From Sipunculus nudus (taxonomy: Eukaryota > Annelida > Sipuncula > Golfingiida > Sipunculidae), in assembly GCA_026874595.1 (NCBI GenBank), contig CM049307.1:74686643-74750642 (forward strand): 64,000 nucleotides of DNA, in the 5' to 3' direction. Every line of letters begins with the position of its first letter. Position 1 is the first letter of the stretch. The notes beneath the pieces are model-generated. The model did not search any database. It had not been told where the DNA came from and worked only from the letters and a program-made list of their open reading frames with translations. The translations under genes and the position numbers were made by a program. Positions 1 through 11,568 of this stretch are shown in pieces.

Positions 1-271
1 TTATGGTAGGATTTTGGTAATTTAACAATATTTTCAAATCAAAGGTAATAAAATGAAATTATGTGAACTTATCACAGGTATGTGTTATACATGATTGACA
101 GTTACTATTTTAAAAGCCCATGTACATCTCTACATTTTTAGTAATTAATCAAAACTGCACGAGTTCTCTTTCTTATGAAATACTACAAAGCAAGCACATT
201 TCATCAGTGGAATCATTTTATTATTTTTTTTTTCATATATTTTCTCTCATAAATCATAAATCTGAAGTCTC

Positions 272-522
272 AGAGTAAATACATCCTACTGGCCATGTAT
301 TTCAAAGACAGTTTCATATGACTATAAACCACACCAAAGGTGAGAAACATAACTCTGAGGAGCACTGGGATCCTTTCCTCAAAAAACCCTTTGCCTACTG
401 TGCCTGCTGGGCTCAAAGCTGAAAATGCAATACCCATGAGACCGGAAAAAAATACCACCCCATGACAGACAGTCCTCTGTGGCTTGGCAAAAGCATGATT
501 TTTGCTTGGCATTTGCCTCTGC
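272..522 (-). CDS. Unassigned exon-like segment, hydrophobic C-terminus
   Basis: From an AG acceptor near 522 the - strand stays open to a TGA near 270-272, encoding about 83 residues beginning RQMPSKNHAFAKPQ. Two hydrophobic stretches are visible, GVVFFSGLMGIAFSALSPAG and a second around LLRVMFLTFGVVY, with a basic loop between them. A possible polyadenylation signal (AATAAA on this strand, near 218-223) follows. It could be the last exon of a small membrane protein, but I do not recognise it and saw no upstream exon. The neighbouring 590-760 stretch is a dispersed repeat, so transposon origin is also possible. Confidence 0.3.
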
Positions 523-589
523 CAGGAGTGTGTGTTTGTTACAACATAACTCATGGAATCATGAATGGATTAACATGAAATTTTCAGAG

Positions 590-770
590 CAATTCAGGTT
601 GGGCCAATGAAGAATAGATTAGATTTTCATGTAGATCTGGCACATGACTCGGATCCAGGAAGATCAAAGAATAGTCACAAACCTACAGTCACTTGTGTAC
701 AAATAAACCTGGAAATATGGACCAAATTAGTCAATGCCAAGGCTTGCATTCATTAGAATACAAATTTCCA
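590..770 (+). repeat. Dispersed repeat, copy 1
   Basis: About 170 bp resemble 8335-8500: both share ggcacatga, the stretch aaatgaacctgg/aaataaacctgg and atatggaccaa, in the same order. The family is unknown. Direction is relative only. Confidence 0.5.
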
Positions 771-3128
771 GTCTTTTATAGACAGCAACTCATCAAGTGT
801 CTAAAATCATACACAACTTGTTGAGAGTCTTTCACATGACAAGTCAGGCATATAGACAGACAAATCAACTAAAAGACAGACAGAGAGACAGACTTGGATT
901 TAAAGACAGATTCAGTCTAAGTTTAGACTTGCAAGATCTTAACTCAAAATATGGGGGAAAAACAGTTGAGTCCACAAGAACATTAGGGAGGTGAGATGTC
1001 CCTTTTACAATGTACTTTGTGCTACAACCCACTATTCCATAACCGTAACTTGTGTGTGTGATGTCTCTGTTAGCTCATCCTGTTGTTATATATGCTATTT
1101 GAAATTGTCAATCATAATGAAATAACTCAAACTTGCTATATATAAATATATTTCATCAAATCAAATCCAGGTCCATGTGCATCCAGACTTGTTGGCTGTG
1201 AATAATGCGTGAATGTATACAAAAAGATTTTATGGAATCTGTTAAATAAAAAATTTTTAAGTGTCGTTTAAAATAAAATACAGCAGTGAAACATCAGATA
1301 GTGAAGACACAAGCCCTGTGTGAGAAAATATAGACAAATATTGAATCATTAAACCATGTGACATCATAAATAACTTTAAAGCCTGGATAAACTGCTACTT
1401 ATGGGTTATTTCAATCTCCATAAACAGCAAGACAGAGAGCTAAATAAAGTCACAAAATTCATTATCATGAGATCATTTATGGTCAATTTCTTTCTCTTAT
1501 AATCCACAGTGCAATGCCCTCAGCAATACAGTGCTCTCCCTGCAAAAAATCATTTATGCTGTGGTATTACTTATAAATTTACTAATATCACTACTCAAGT
1601 AACTAATTCATTCACACATACAAGACACCCTGGATAGTGTAAAAAGAATAAAGTGATAGGGTAGTGATTATATTTATATGGTTCAGTTACTGTAGACATG
1701 TTAATAATGACATTAGTACTGTGGGCTATAAAAAGCAAATCATGCACACTTGAGCATTGTACCATGTGCTGTAAATTAAATTAAGCATTGGCAAATGCAT
1801 AAATGCATTTGATCTTAATGCCCCAACTGTTATTAACATAAACCATAATTATATAACACACAAAATATTTATAAGGTGTTTTGTTAGTAATACAAGTCAA
1901 GTATCAAGACTGAATTAATGAGCTAATAATATGGTGGATACTAGTTGTTTAAAAAGGAAAATAACAGGCAAAGTAATAAGCTTATTTATAAGTAAATATA
2001 CAAGGAGTAAAATAATATATACTTTTTTTCATACATATGTAACACATTATACAACTATGACACCAGTTCTACTAGAAATACAAATTTAAATATCACTACC
2101 TTACCTATATCCCTGGCCCGGGTATTATATACCTCTTTTATCTTTAACTGTAAGTAGTATTTAAGTAGAGGACACTTAAGCTGTGACTACAGTAGCCCAA
2201 TAGGTCACACATACTTAACTGACATATGTGAGTGAACTATGGTTGTAGTACAGTTATCCAACAAAAACTTTTCTGTGTTTACCAACATACAAATTCTGCA
2301 GTTTTAATTATCAATGTAAAAAGAAAAAATATATATATATTTTTATCATATTTATATTTTTATTTATAATTGTATTTTATTAAATTTTTAGCTTTATTTA
2401 TCTGAAAACCTTAAAAATCAAAACACATTTTTAATAGGAATATATATTCAAATAGCAGTCTAACACCACTTATAAATCTATATTTAAGCACTGGACCATT
2501 ATATAAATCATTATCAATTCAATTTACATGAAACCTCTCCTAACAATGCATGGTTGCTCAAGCATGAGACTGAAACTGAGCTTAAGCTTTTAACTCACCA
2601 TGTGTTTCCATAGCGATGACAATATCATATTTCTTCAAAGCTCATGTGGATTCACATGGTCTTCATGTATATTGATTCAAAAATGGAAATTTTATCTTTT
2701 GGAAAATGCACATCACTCAAATTCAGGGTTGTAATGATGTTGTTACAAATGTTACCATGCAGAGTAACAATAGTTTTTCATGGTTTCTGTTCAACTGAAC
2801 CTACTGACTGCAATAAGATTATTTATCAGATTGTTAAAATGTATGGAATTATATGAACTGGTTCCCCTTTTCAACTGTGATATTTAACATAAATAGTTTG
2901 AAACACAGCCTGTAACACATTTCATTTTTAATACTGACCAATTAGCTAAAACAGCTGATTTTATATCCTATCAAGGTGCATCAATGAGTATTATTAGTTT
3001 TTCACTCTGCATCCCAGGTTATTCTGGTCTGTACAGATATTCTTTCTAAGCCTATAGCACACTAACTCAGTTAGAGAACATACAACATACAAGTCTATTT
3101 CTATATTGAAATTTGGATCAAGGAGGGA
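771..3128. other. AT-rich non-coding stretch
   Basis: No gene, RNA or clear mobile element recognised. Many short AT runs; open frames are short and unconvincing. Confidence 0.6.
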
Positions 3129-3196
3129 ACAAGTGACCCATGGGTCATGACGCTCAGCTGACTGGGAAGACATTTGCAAAAGGAAATTTTATCATC

Positions 3197-4239
3197 TACA
3201 GTCAAGCCCACTTTGTATCATATCGGTTAATACAAAATCCCGTTTATTGTCACATAAATATGAAATCCCAAACCATTTCCTATATGAACAATGGTAAATC
3301 TGACCGTTTAATATCATTGAATATTGTAATAATCCCGTTTATTGTCATGCTTGGAACCCTTGGCAGTGATACCATTTCGCAGTTAATATCACATCAAAGG
3401 CCGACATGGCAATCAAAGAGACCAAGAGCGTGTAATCGGTCAGGCATGTCTAACGATCGCATCTCCCACCTGTGTGCGGTAGGCAAGTGCAGTGATGTAT
3501 GCAGGTCACTCCCCGTCACTTAGCTAATTAACGTCTTAAGATACCAAGGTAATTCAGATCACTGCGTTTCATCGTACGCGATGTTTGCGATCACATATCA
3601 AACATAATAAACTCCTGGCCTTTGAAAGGCCGCGGTTTACACCTCAGTGACGTTTCGCCGAGATGATATGAAGCAAGAGCTCTAAACGAGGGGATACAAG
3701 GTCCAAAACCTCAATCGTGGCGAAACTTCAGAAAGTTGACAATGACATGACGATGCCCGCTCCCTGGTCGGTCCTATCATAAAGACGATAATGGAAGTTT
3801 AAGTCATTAATAAGATATCCGGAAAATAAGGCACAATACTCGGGGAAAGAATTATCTAGTACAATAGTTTGCCTACGCATAACATTATAACTGTGCTGCA
3901 TATTTCCAGATATTTGACCTCATGACCCAGACGCTACGTCTCTTTCTGTTTGCAAGTCGGATTTTGTGTCAGTTATTACGGCATGCGGCACAAAACTTAC
4001 AGGAAATAAATTGTTAGGTGCCCAGAACCGTCATTTGATGTGCCGTTGTGCAACAGAAGTATTCGTAAACGTTTCTGTATTCTGTTTTATTGAAGATTTA
4101 TTTAATATCATTTGAGACATAACGCTTCTTCTAAGACTCGAAAGGACATCAATGTTGAAGCCCGCATAATGTCACATCCCGGTTATTATCATAATTTATG
4201 CATGCTAAACCGACATGACAATAAGCGGGCTTGACTGTA
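3197..4239. mobile_element. TIR element (pogo/Tc1-like, non-autonomous) with TA target site
   Basis: The left end CAGTCAAGCCCACTTTGT at 3199 pairs with the right end GGCTTGACTG ending at 4237, and subterminal AATCCCG/CGGTTTA tracts recur inside. TA flanks both ends (3197-3198, 4238-4239). The 1039-bp interior shows no transposase. It is nested in family A copy A1. Confidence 0.75.
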
Positions 4240-4344
4240 AATGGTAGTATATAACCACTGAACTGATTAACCAACAGGCTGAGATTGTGTCTGTATTAAT
4301 ATATCTCAAGAATAGAGAAAAAATGTGTAAACTTAAAAAAAAAT

Positions 4345-6640
4345 ACAGGTGGCTCCACCAGTCTGCAGAAACTAATAAAAACACTTAATGGTCAATACCC
4401 ATGCAAAGAAGCATGGTGGTCTCTGGATTAGTTGTTCAGATACTTCAGCCTTTGTATCAGATTTTCCATTATTCTGAGGGATACTTTGGAGTCCTATAGC
4501 TTGAAGGATATGGGTAACAGAGACCTAATTTCAGGTTTCCACAGACACTTTTCATGGGCCTACTTGCATGACAAGAATGAAGATTCTAGGTCCAGTTGTT
4601 ACAATTTGGACCCTGTTGACAGATAACCACATCTTTAAAGGTCTCAAAAATAGAGAAAATAATTCTTAAAAATTTGAAAAAAAATAGAGGTGGCGCACCC
4701 AGTCTGCTGAAACTGATGGAACACGTCATGATCAATATGTATGCCAAAAATCATGAGCATCAGTGTTGTAGTTATTTGTTGGAGTTTTTGTATCTAATTT
4801 TTCATTATTCTGGGGGGTACTTTGGAGCCATACAGCTTAATGGACATGGGTAACAGAGACCTTATTTCAGGTTTCCATGGAGATTTTCCATGGGTCTCCC
4901 TGTGTGTAAAGAATGAAGATTCTAGGTCCAGTTGTTATGATTTGTGCCCTATGAACAGATGTTCATATCTTTAAAGGTCTCAAAAATAGAGAAAAAAATT
5001 TAAAAAAAGCCCGAACAAATACATGTGGTGCCACCAGGCTGCAGAAACTGATGAAATACTCCATGACCAATATCCATACAAACAATTATGGTGATCTCTG
5101 CATTAGTTGTTCAGATACTTCAGCTTTTGTATCAATTTTCCATTATTCTGAGCTGCACTTTTGAGTGCCATAGCTCAAAGGATATGGGTAACAGAGACCT
5201 AATTTCAGGTTTCCATGGAGAATTTTCATGGGTCTCCCTGTGTGTCAAGAATGACGATTCTAGGTCCAGTCGTTACAATTTGAACCCTGTTGACAAAATA
5301 ACTACATCCTTAAAGGTCTCAAAAATTGAGAAAAAAATTGTAAAAATTTGAAAAATACAGGTGGTGCCACCAGTCTGCAGAAACTAATGAAACATCTCAT
5401 GATCAATATGTATGCCAAAAATCATGACCATCAGTGATGTAGTTAATGAGATATTGAAGTTTTTTTGTGAAATTTTTGACTATTCTGGGGGGTACTTTGG
5501 GGCCCCATAGCTCAAAGGATATGGGTAACAGAGACCTAATTTCTGGTTTCCATGGAGACTTTTCATAGGTCTTTCAGAAGGTCAAGAATGAAGATTCTAG
5601 GTATAGTCCTTACGATTTGTGCCCTGTTAACAGATGTTCACATTTTTAAAGGTCTCAAATATAGAGAAAACAATTCTTAAAAAAAAAAAATAGAGGTGGC
5701 GCACCCAGGCTGCAGAAACTGATGACACACTCCATGATCAATATCCATGCAAACAATTATGGTGATCTCTGCATTCGTTGTTCAGATACTTCAGCTTTTG
5801 CATCAAATTTTCCATTAATCTGAGCTGTACTTTGGGAGTGCCACAGCTCAAAGGATATGGGTAACAGAGACCTAATTTCATGTTTCCATGGAGACTTTAC
5901 ATGGATCTCCCTGTGTGTCAAGAATGAAGATTCTAGGTCAAGTCATTACAATTTGAACCCTGTTAACAGATGTCTACATTTTTAAAGGTCTCAAAAATAG
6001 AGAAAAAAATTCGTAAAAAATCGAAAAATACAGATGGCGCCACCAGTCTGCAGAAACTGATGAAACATCTCATGATTAATATGTATGCCAAAAATCATGA
6101 CCATCAGTGATGTAGTTAATGAGATATTGAAGTTTTTGTATGAAATTTTTCACTATTCTGGGGGGTGCTTTGGGGCCCCATAGCTCGAAGGATATGGGTA
6201 ACAGAGACCTAATTTCTGGTTTCCATGGAGACTTTTCATAGTTCTCTCAGAATATCAAGAATGAAGATTCTCGGTCCAGTCTTTACGATTTGTGCCCTGT
6301 TAACATATGTCCACATTTTTAAAGGTCTCAAAAATAGAGACAAAAATTCATTAAAAAATTGAAAAATACAGGTGGCGCCACCAGTCTGCAGGAACTGATG
6401 AAACATCTCATGATTAATATGTATGCCAAAAATCATGACCATCAGTGATGTAGTTAATGAGATATTGAAGTTTTTGTATGAAATTTTTTACTATTCTGGG
6501 GGGGTACTTTGGGGCCCTATAGCTCGAAGGATATGGGTAACAAAGACCTAATTCCAGGTATTCAAGGAGATTTTTCATGGACCTCTCTGGATGTAAAGTA
6601 AGAAGATTCCAGGTCCTGCAGTTACGATTTGTGCCCTGCT
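4345..6640 (+). repeat. Seven-unit ~338-bp tandem array with alternating unit types
   Basis: The anchor 'agtctgcagaaact' recurs near 4359, 4700, 5036, 5371, 5706, 6044 and 6382 (spacing 335-341 bp). Units 1, 3 and 5 share 'attagttgttcagatact' (or close); units 2, 4, 6 and 7 share 'catcagtgatgtagtt' (or close). So the array is largely built of ~675-bp dimers, with a final B-B step. Short open frames in it recur with the repeat and are not genes. Confidence 0.9.
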
Positions 6641-6642
6641 AA

Positions 6643-6675
6643 CGGCCGGACGGCCGGACGGACAGACGGAAGGAC
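6643..6675 (+). repeat. ACGG-type tetranucleotide microsatellite
   Basis: Imperfect (GGAC/GGCC) steps lie just inside the 5' end of A1. The same position in A2 to A5 carries ACGG or its complement CCGT. Confidence 0.85.
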
Positions 6676-6731
6676 GACGGACAAAGACCCATTGCTATAG
6701 CCCAGCATGACTGAAAGTCAGCTGAGCTAAA

Positions 6732-8565
6732 AATGCTCTTATGTTCCCAAGAAGTGCAAAAACATCAATGGGAATTACATTTACATTTTATTTTTTCCTT
6801 TTTTTTCACTAAATCTCTTATATGGCTGATTTTCCATAACCCATCTTAGGTCAGATTAACAGTTAGAGGACACAGATTTGCAACTGATATTTATTTTTGA
6901 CCTTGACCTTATTTTTAAGGTGGTAACTGGGGGAAAACCTCCTAAGAGCACTCTTCAATTGCAGACCTCTGGTTTGTGCTATATTTGTCTCCCCTCCAAT
7001 TTATACCATGCTAACAAATGTTACTACTGAACCGAATGCATTCTTTTATTATATTATTTGCACACTGCACTGACTGTTGTATTTTGAAACACAAAACATA
7101 TTGTACAACTGTCTGATTTATACAAATAAATATTATTATTATTATTATTACTACTTGTTGAAGTGCAGACATCTTTGTGCTGAAGTCCTTGGCAGGGAGT
7201 CTGATTAAACAGCCCTAACCATTTTATCACTATAAGCTCCATTAAACAAGCTTAGACCACCAGACAACCTTCCTTCCTGTCAACTTCCTGTTCTCTTTGT
7301 TCTGCTTTGGTTATGTAACCCGCCTGACCCCACCTGGAGTACCTCTAGAAGAGAACCACACCATGAGTGCCCCAGGTCAACACAGTGTATGACAGGTCAC
7401 ATCTGACATACAGTACTCACTGTTCTAATGTTCTAATGTTACTGTGGTGTCTGGACACAGTGTCACATAACAAAAGGTCATATGGTGTATACACAGAAAG
7501 GTGACATTATGTATTTTGACACTTGTTTTGACTGGACATGTGGCTATATGAAACTGATAGATTTTCTTATACCAGTACTGACTTCACTGTCATATGTGAA
7601 AGGTTGATTTTTCATGATTCCCCCACCCCCTTTTTTCCATGCTTCTTTTCATTTTGTGATATAACCACCCAAGAACTATAATCAGAGTATAATGGTATTT
7701 GAATTATATTATGGACAGGTCAAAGGACAATTTTTATACCGATGGTGTAAGCCTAAAGTATTATGTGTTTCCCTTGGTTTGTTGGTTGGTTTGTCTGTCA
7801 CCAACTTTACCCAAAAAGTAATCAGCAGATTTTGGTTTCTCAGCAGAGGAAGGTTAACTTAGGGTAACACCCAATGAACAACGTATTTAACTTGGATGAT
7901 TATCATGTTTTTTTTATAAAAACTTTCCGTCTTTCGTGATGGCTAATCATTTGTCCCAGATTCAAGCTGCCCATAGATAGGAATTAGTGTCAGTGCTTGC
8001 TCTGCCACTACTTAGATAACCTGTGTTACTGAAGTTTGGCACTGTCCGCCCATGAATGTTTGATTCAGGCAGAGGTTTCTTACGCTCCAAAACAAACAAT
8101 TGCTTGCGGTTTCATTTTTTTAATATGCATGCAAATTTTATAAAAACTGAGGAGGGTACAAGAGAACACTGAAATAGCAGAAATTCTTTCTCATTATTGA
8201 CAGATAATATAAAAGATCTTTCATTACAGATAATATTAATGCTTTGCCTTTTGATGCCACATGCTCGGACAAATTCAATGAGATATCAATGAAGCTACGG
8301 CAGGAACAACTGTTTGCTGGGAAATCTTATATTGGATTTGGCACATGATCCAGAGTCAGGAATGTTATCATGGAAAACTGAAATATATATACATGTTCAG
8401 TCACATATCATAAAAATGAACCTGGGAATATGGACCAATTAAGTGAATGCAAACATGGGTTTGGCATCCCACATTAGCCTCCCCCCCCCCCCCCCCTACA
8501 TGGCGAAGGCTTGTATTCAACAGAAAGGAGATTTTAAGTTGTCGTGATAACTTCCCATTCATGTA
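6732..8565. other. Non-coding stretch with (ATT)n tail
   Basis: An (ATT)n run near 7130-7150 preceded by 'acaaataaat' looks like the 3' tail of a degraded non-LTR retrotransposon. A second copy of the 590-770 repeat lies at 8335-8500 and a run of 16 C at 8481-8496. No gene was seen. Confidence 0.5.
8335..8500 (+). repeat. Dispersed repeat, copy 2
   Basis: Resembles 590-760 in order and wording of several 10-14-bp blocks. It ends in a C16 homopolymer. Confidence 0.5.
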
Positions 8566-10473
8566 TACCGTATTTATTCGTGTACAGGACGACAAATTTT
8601 ATCCTAAAAATATTTGGCAAAGAAGGGGGGCCGTCTCATACAAGGGTACAAGTTTTTCAGCATCCTCAGGGCCGCCAAGGATAATTTACGGCAATCAGTA
8701 TTAATACGTCGGTCGAACTGGACGGCGTGATCATGTCCGCATGGTGGTAATGTTCACTCAAAAAAGAACACTACAGTGCTTTGTTTTCGTTTATATTTAT
8801 CATTTATACACAGATTTACATGCGCACATAGTTAAATAATTGATAAGAAAAGGTTTGCCCTTGTCGCATTGACACAGGAATTTCAACGGAATCAATATAT
8901 GAGAGCCCTTCTGACAGTAGAGCCAGTAATTTCCCGCGATCACGGACGGAATCGCGGAAATGACAGACCGAAACGGAATTCCCAATCCTGAAAATATATG
9001 TTTTAAAGTATATTTTGCCAAAAATATCTTGTCAATTCACTTTTAAACAGGTACACAGTGATATAATTGTCGATGCCGCTATCAGTGTGCGGGGCTTACC
9101 CATGTACTCAAGATCCGAGAGTACAGCGCTCGCACAAGGGATGCTGGGAACCTGCTTATGCCATCCAGTAGCAAGTAAAATGCATATTAATACAAGGATG
9201 ATTTTTTCATATGGTGCCGTATTTACCGCGTAAAATGTTCACGAGTCCAGTGAATGCGGACGCTGTCAGCTGGCTTGCACATTGACATACACGGAGGCTC
9301 GCACATGCCACTTCGATTACAAGACAACCAGTAGCTCTTTATAATCATAAATATGAAGCACCCTTACCTCAGGTGACACGAAATTCAATGTTTGTCAAGC
9401 TTGTTTTATTGGACTACTTCAAGAAATGAATGTATTATAACGGGTTAACAAAGTTCAAGAAAGGAACCGAGTTTCCGCGGGTTATAAATATGACAAATTT
9501 CCTCACAATCTTATAATGAAACCCAGAATCTGGTGCATATATCCTCTTGGGAAATGATCTGTTAAATAGTGACTGAATGGAAACCCTGATTTCTACAAGG
9601 TAGCATTGAACTTGCACAGTTAAATGTCGTAAAATAATGTAGTTCACGAAAGTCCTACTGGGTCATTACCTAATCACGTTTTTCCTTCCTGACTGGTACA
9701 ACAGAATAAATTCTAACCTGGCCGACGTCGTTTACGCAAACGTGATATATTTTGTGGGAAAATTATGGTAACTGTGACATGGTTGTGGACAGGCCAGGAA
9801 AATGTAATTTTCGATAGTTTAAGGTTAACACGGAATAATAAATGAGGAAGCTTAGTTTAGTAGAGCATTTTTGAAGCCTTGGTTTTGTGCGCTGTCACTT
9901 GTCTACCTTAAGCCACTTGTGGATGTGGACACTGATATGCAGTTGGTGTTTGTGGTGATCTCCTTCAAAATATGCAGAAGACTGACATTTCTTTGAAATA
10001 AAATTATCTTTTTCAAAGAGGAAGGTGTCAATGCCCTGTAATGCACACTCTCTTGACATGTTAATTCTTAGCGGGTGCCATCTCATTGATAATAATTTAT
10101 TACCCAAATTTTGGCCCTAAAATTGACCCTTAGAAGTGTCTTATAATATTAATTTGAATTGTTGCATAATCCTCATTCTTTGATATGTTTAATTAATTCC
10201 GTTTTGGTCTGCTCCATACCTTTCTATATTACTTTCCTGTATTTACTTGTAGCATCATAAAAAAAATATACCACTGACCATTTTAAGAATAAAAAATTAT
10301 AAAATCCCATTTCAATCATCAGTGTTAAAGTGATCATTATGCTAATAAAGTTATACTCAGTAGCTGGCAGCTCCAACTTAAGATGCTGAAAAATAATTTG
10401 AATCAAAATTTGAGGTTCAAAATTGGGGGTCGTCTTATACACGGGGTCGTCTTATACACGCATAAATACGGTA
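8566..10473. mobile_element. 1.9-kb non-autonomous TIR DNA element
   Basis: The left end TACCGTATTTATTCGTGTAC continues as AGGACGAC; the right end, read inverted, is TACCGTATTTATGCGTGTAT then AAGACGAC. The right terminus carries a doubled GTCGTCTTATACACG unit. The target site is probably TA or inside it. No transposase frame was found in the interior. An internal 'gccgtatttaccgcg' near 9213 resembles the ends and may mark nesting. The superfamily is not assigned. Confidence 0.75.
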
Positions 10474-11568
10474 CCAAAAATTTAAAATATCTGCAGGCAT
10501 TAAGTTCACCACAGTATTTAATACAACTGCTTCATGGTGTTAACATGATTAGTTTAACATTAACAGAAATTAGTAAATCCCTGTTAAAACATTGCAGTCC
10601 CATTCATCTGACTTGTCTCTTACTACTTCAAGGTGCGGAAGGAACCATAACTTAAGCCTATGAGTATTAGGAACCCCTGGACCATGTGTTACATCCATCT
10701 AAATGTGAGGTAACAAGTTAACCACACACGCTGGATCTGTAAAAGTATGCTTAATGTCATTCAAACTCACACAATCTGTAATGTCTTCAAAACCGCAGAG
10801 GGAAATGTCAAGCCTGATAAAAAGACTGCACAGATGAACTCCGAAAACATTAAGTCTCAGGCACCTAACTACTATATGGTTAAAGGGATTCTTTTGAAAT
10901 TATAATTGCATTATGTTGGGAACTAAAGATGTTAACTGGTTTCTCAGCCAGTTGATCAGGTGATCTCTTGAAGTATCAAAGAGATCTGAGTATCTCACTC
11001 CAAACAGAGCATGAACATCATCAGTGAGATTAAACTTTCTCACTCACACCAAGTCATGATCACCTTCAAAGAAATTAATGTCTCAAGATTTCACCATTTT
11101 TCCTTTGGGGCTGTGGCAGGGTTTGATCTGGCGACCTTCCATTGTTTAATGTGGCACTTTAACCACTACTCTAATCTGCCCCACCCAAATTAAAATCAAA
11201 CTAGGATCAATTCTGAATTGAATTGGAACTGAATTGGAATTGAAGGTAAAATTGTATGACTTGAAATTGTATTGGAAAAATAATCTTCATGAAATTTATT
11301 GGATTTGTATTGGAAATGAAGTCAACAGGTTCAGATGAATTGAACTGAACTGATGAATTGGGGAGTTAGGAACTGCTCACGGGAAGTGTTTATTTTTGGA
11401 ATTTTGAATAGTTCACAGTCCAGTATGGTGTAACAAATAAAAAGACAGACTAAGTGAAATAATAGCTGTAGCTGTATTTTTATGTGATTTTGAAATAATT
11501 TCTCATGCAGATTTCAATTTTCATCAATTATCTCGGACTGAATCTTGTGTAACTGAACAGTTACAAAT
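10474..11568. other. Non-coding stretch
   Basis: No gene recognised apart from the SINE at 11100-11175. A simple 'tgaattg' repetition occurs around 11205-11360. Confidence 0.5.
11095..11180 (-). mobile_element. tRNA-derived SINE head
   Basis: On the - strand: GGGGCAGATTAGAGTAGTGG then TTAAAGTGCCAC resembles a tRNA A box, and GGTCGCCAGATCAAACCC a degenerate B box. It is a Pol III SINE rather than a functional tRNA, since no cloverleaf can be folded. Confidence 0.6.

Larger units (their letters stand above)
3129..6731 (-). mobile_element. Family A Helentron-like element, copy A1
   Basis: The 3' end lies at the left, with ACAAG then the palindrome GACCCATGGGTC and the subterminal repeat GCTCAGCTGA. 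The 5' end lies at the right, TTAGCTCAGCTGACTTTC on the - strand, preceded by an ACGG-type microsatellite (6643-6675). The core is a seven-unit ~338-bp tandem array. A TIR element (3199-4237) has jumped into it. No protein-coding capacity is seen. The structure fits non-autonomous Helentrons such as the bivalve pearl elements (from knowledge); the class is inferred. Confidence 0.75.

Noticed and set aside
3140-3523. 127-residue + strand frame
   Set aside because: It crosses the border between the A1 terminus and the nested TIR element and has no domain.
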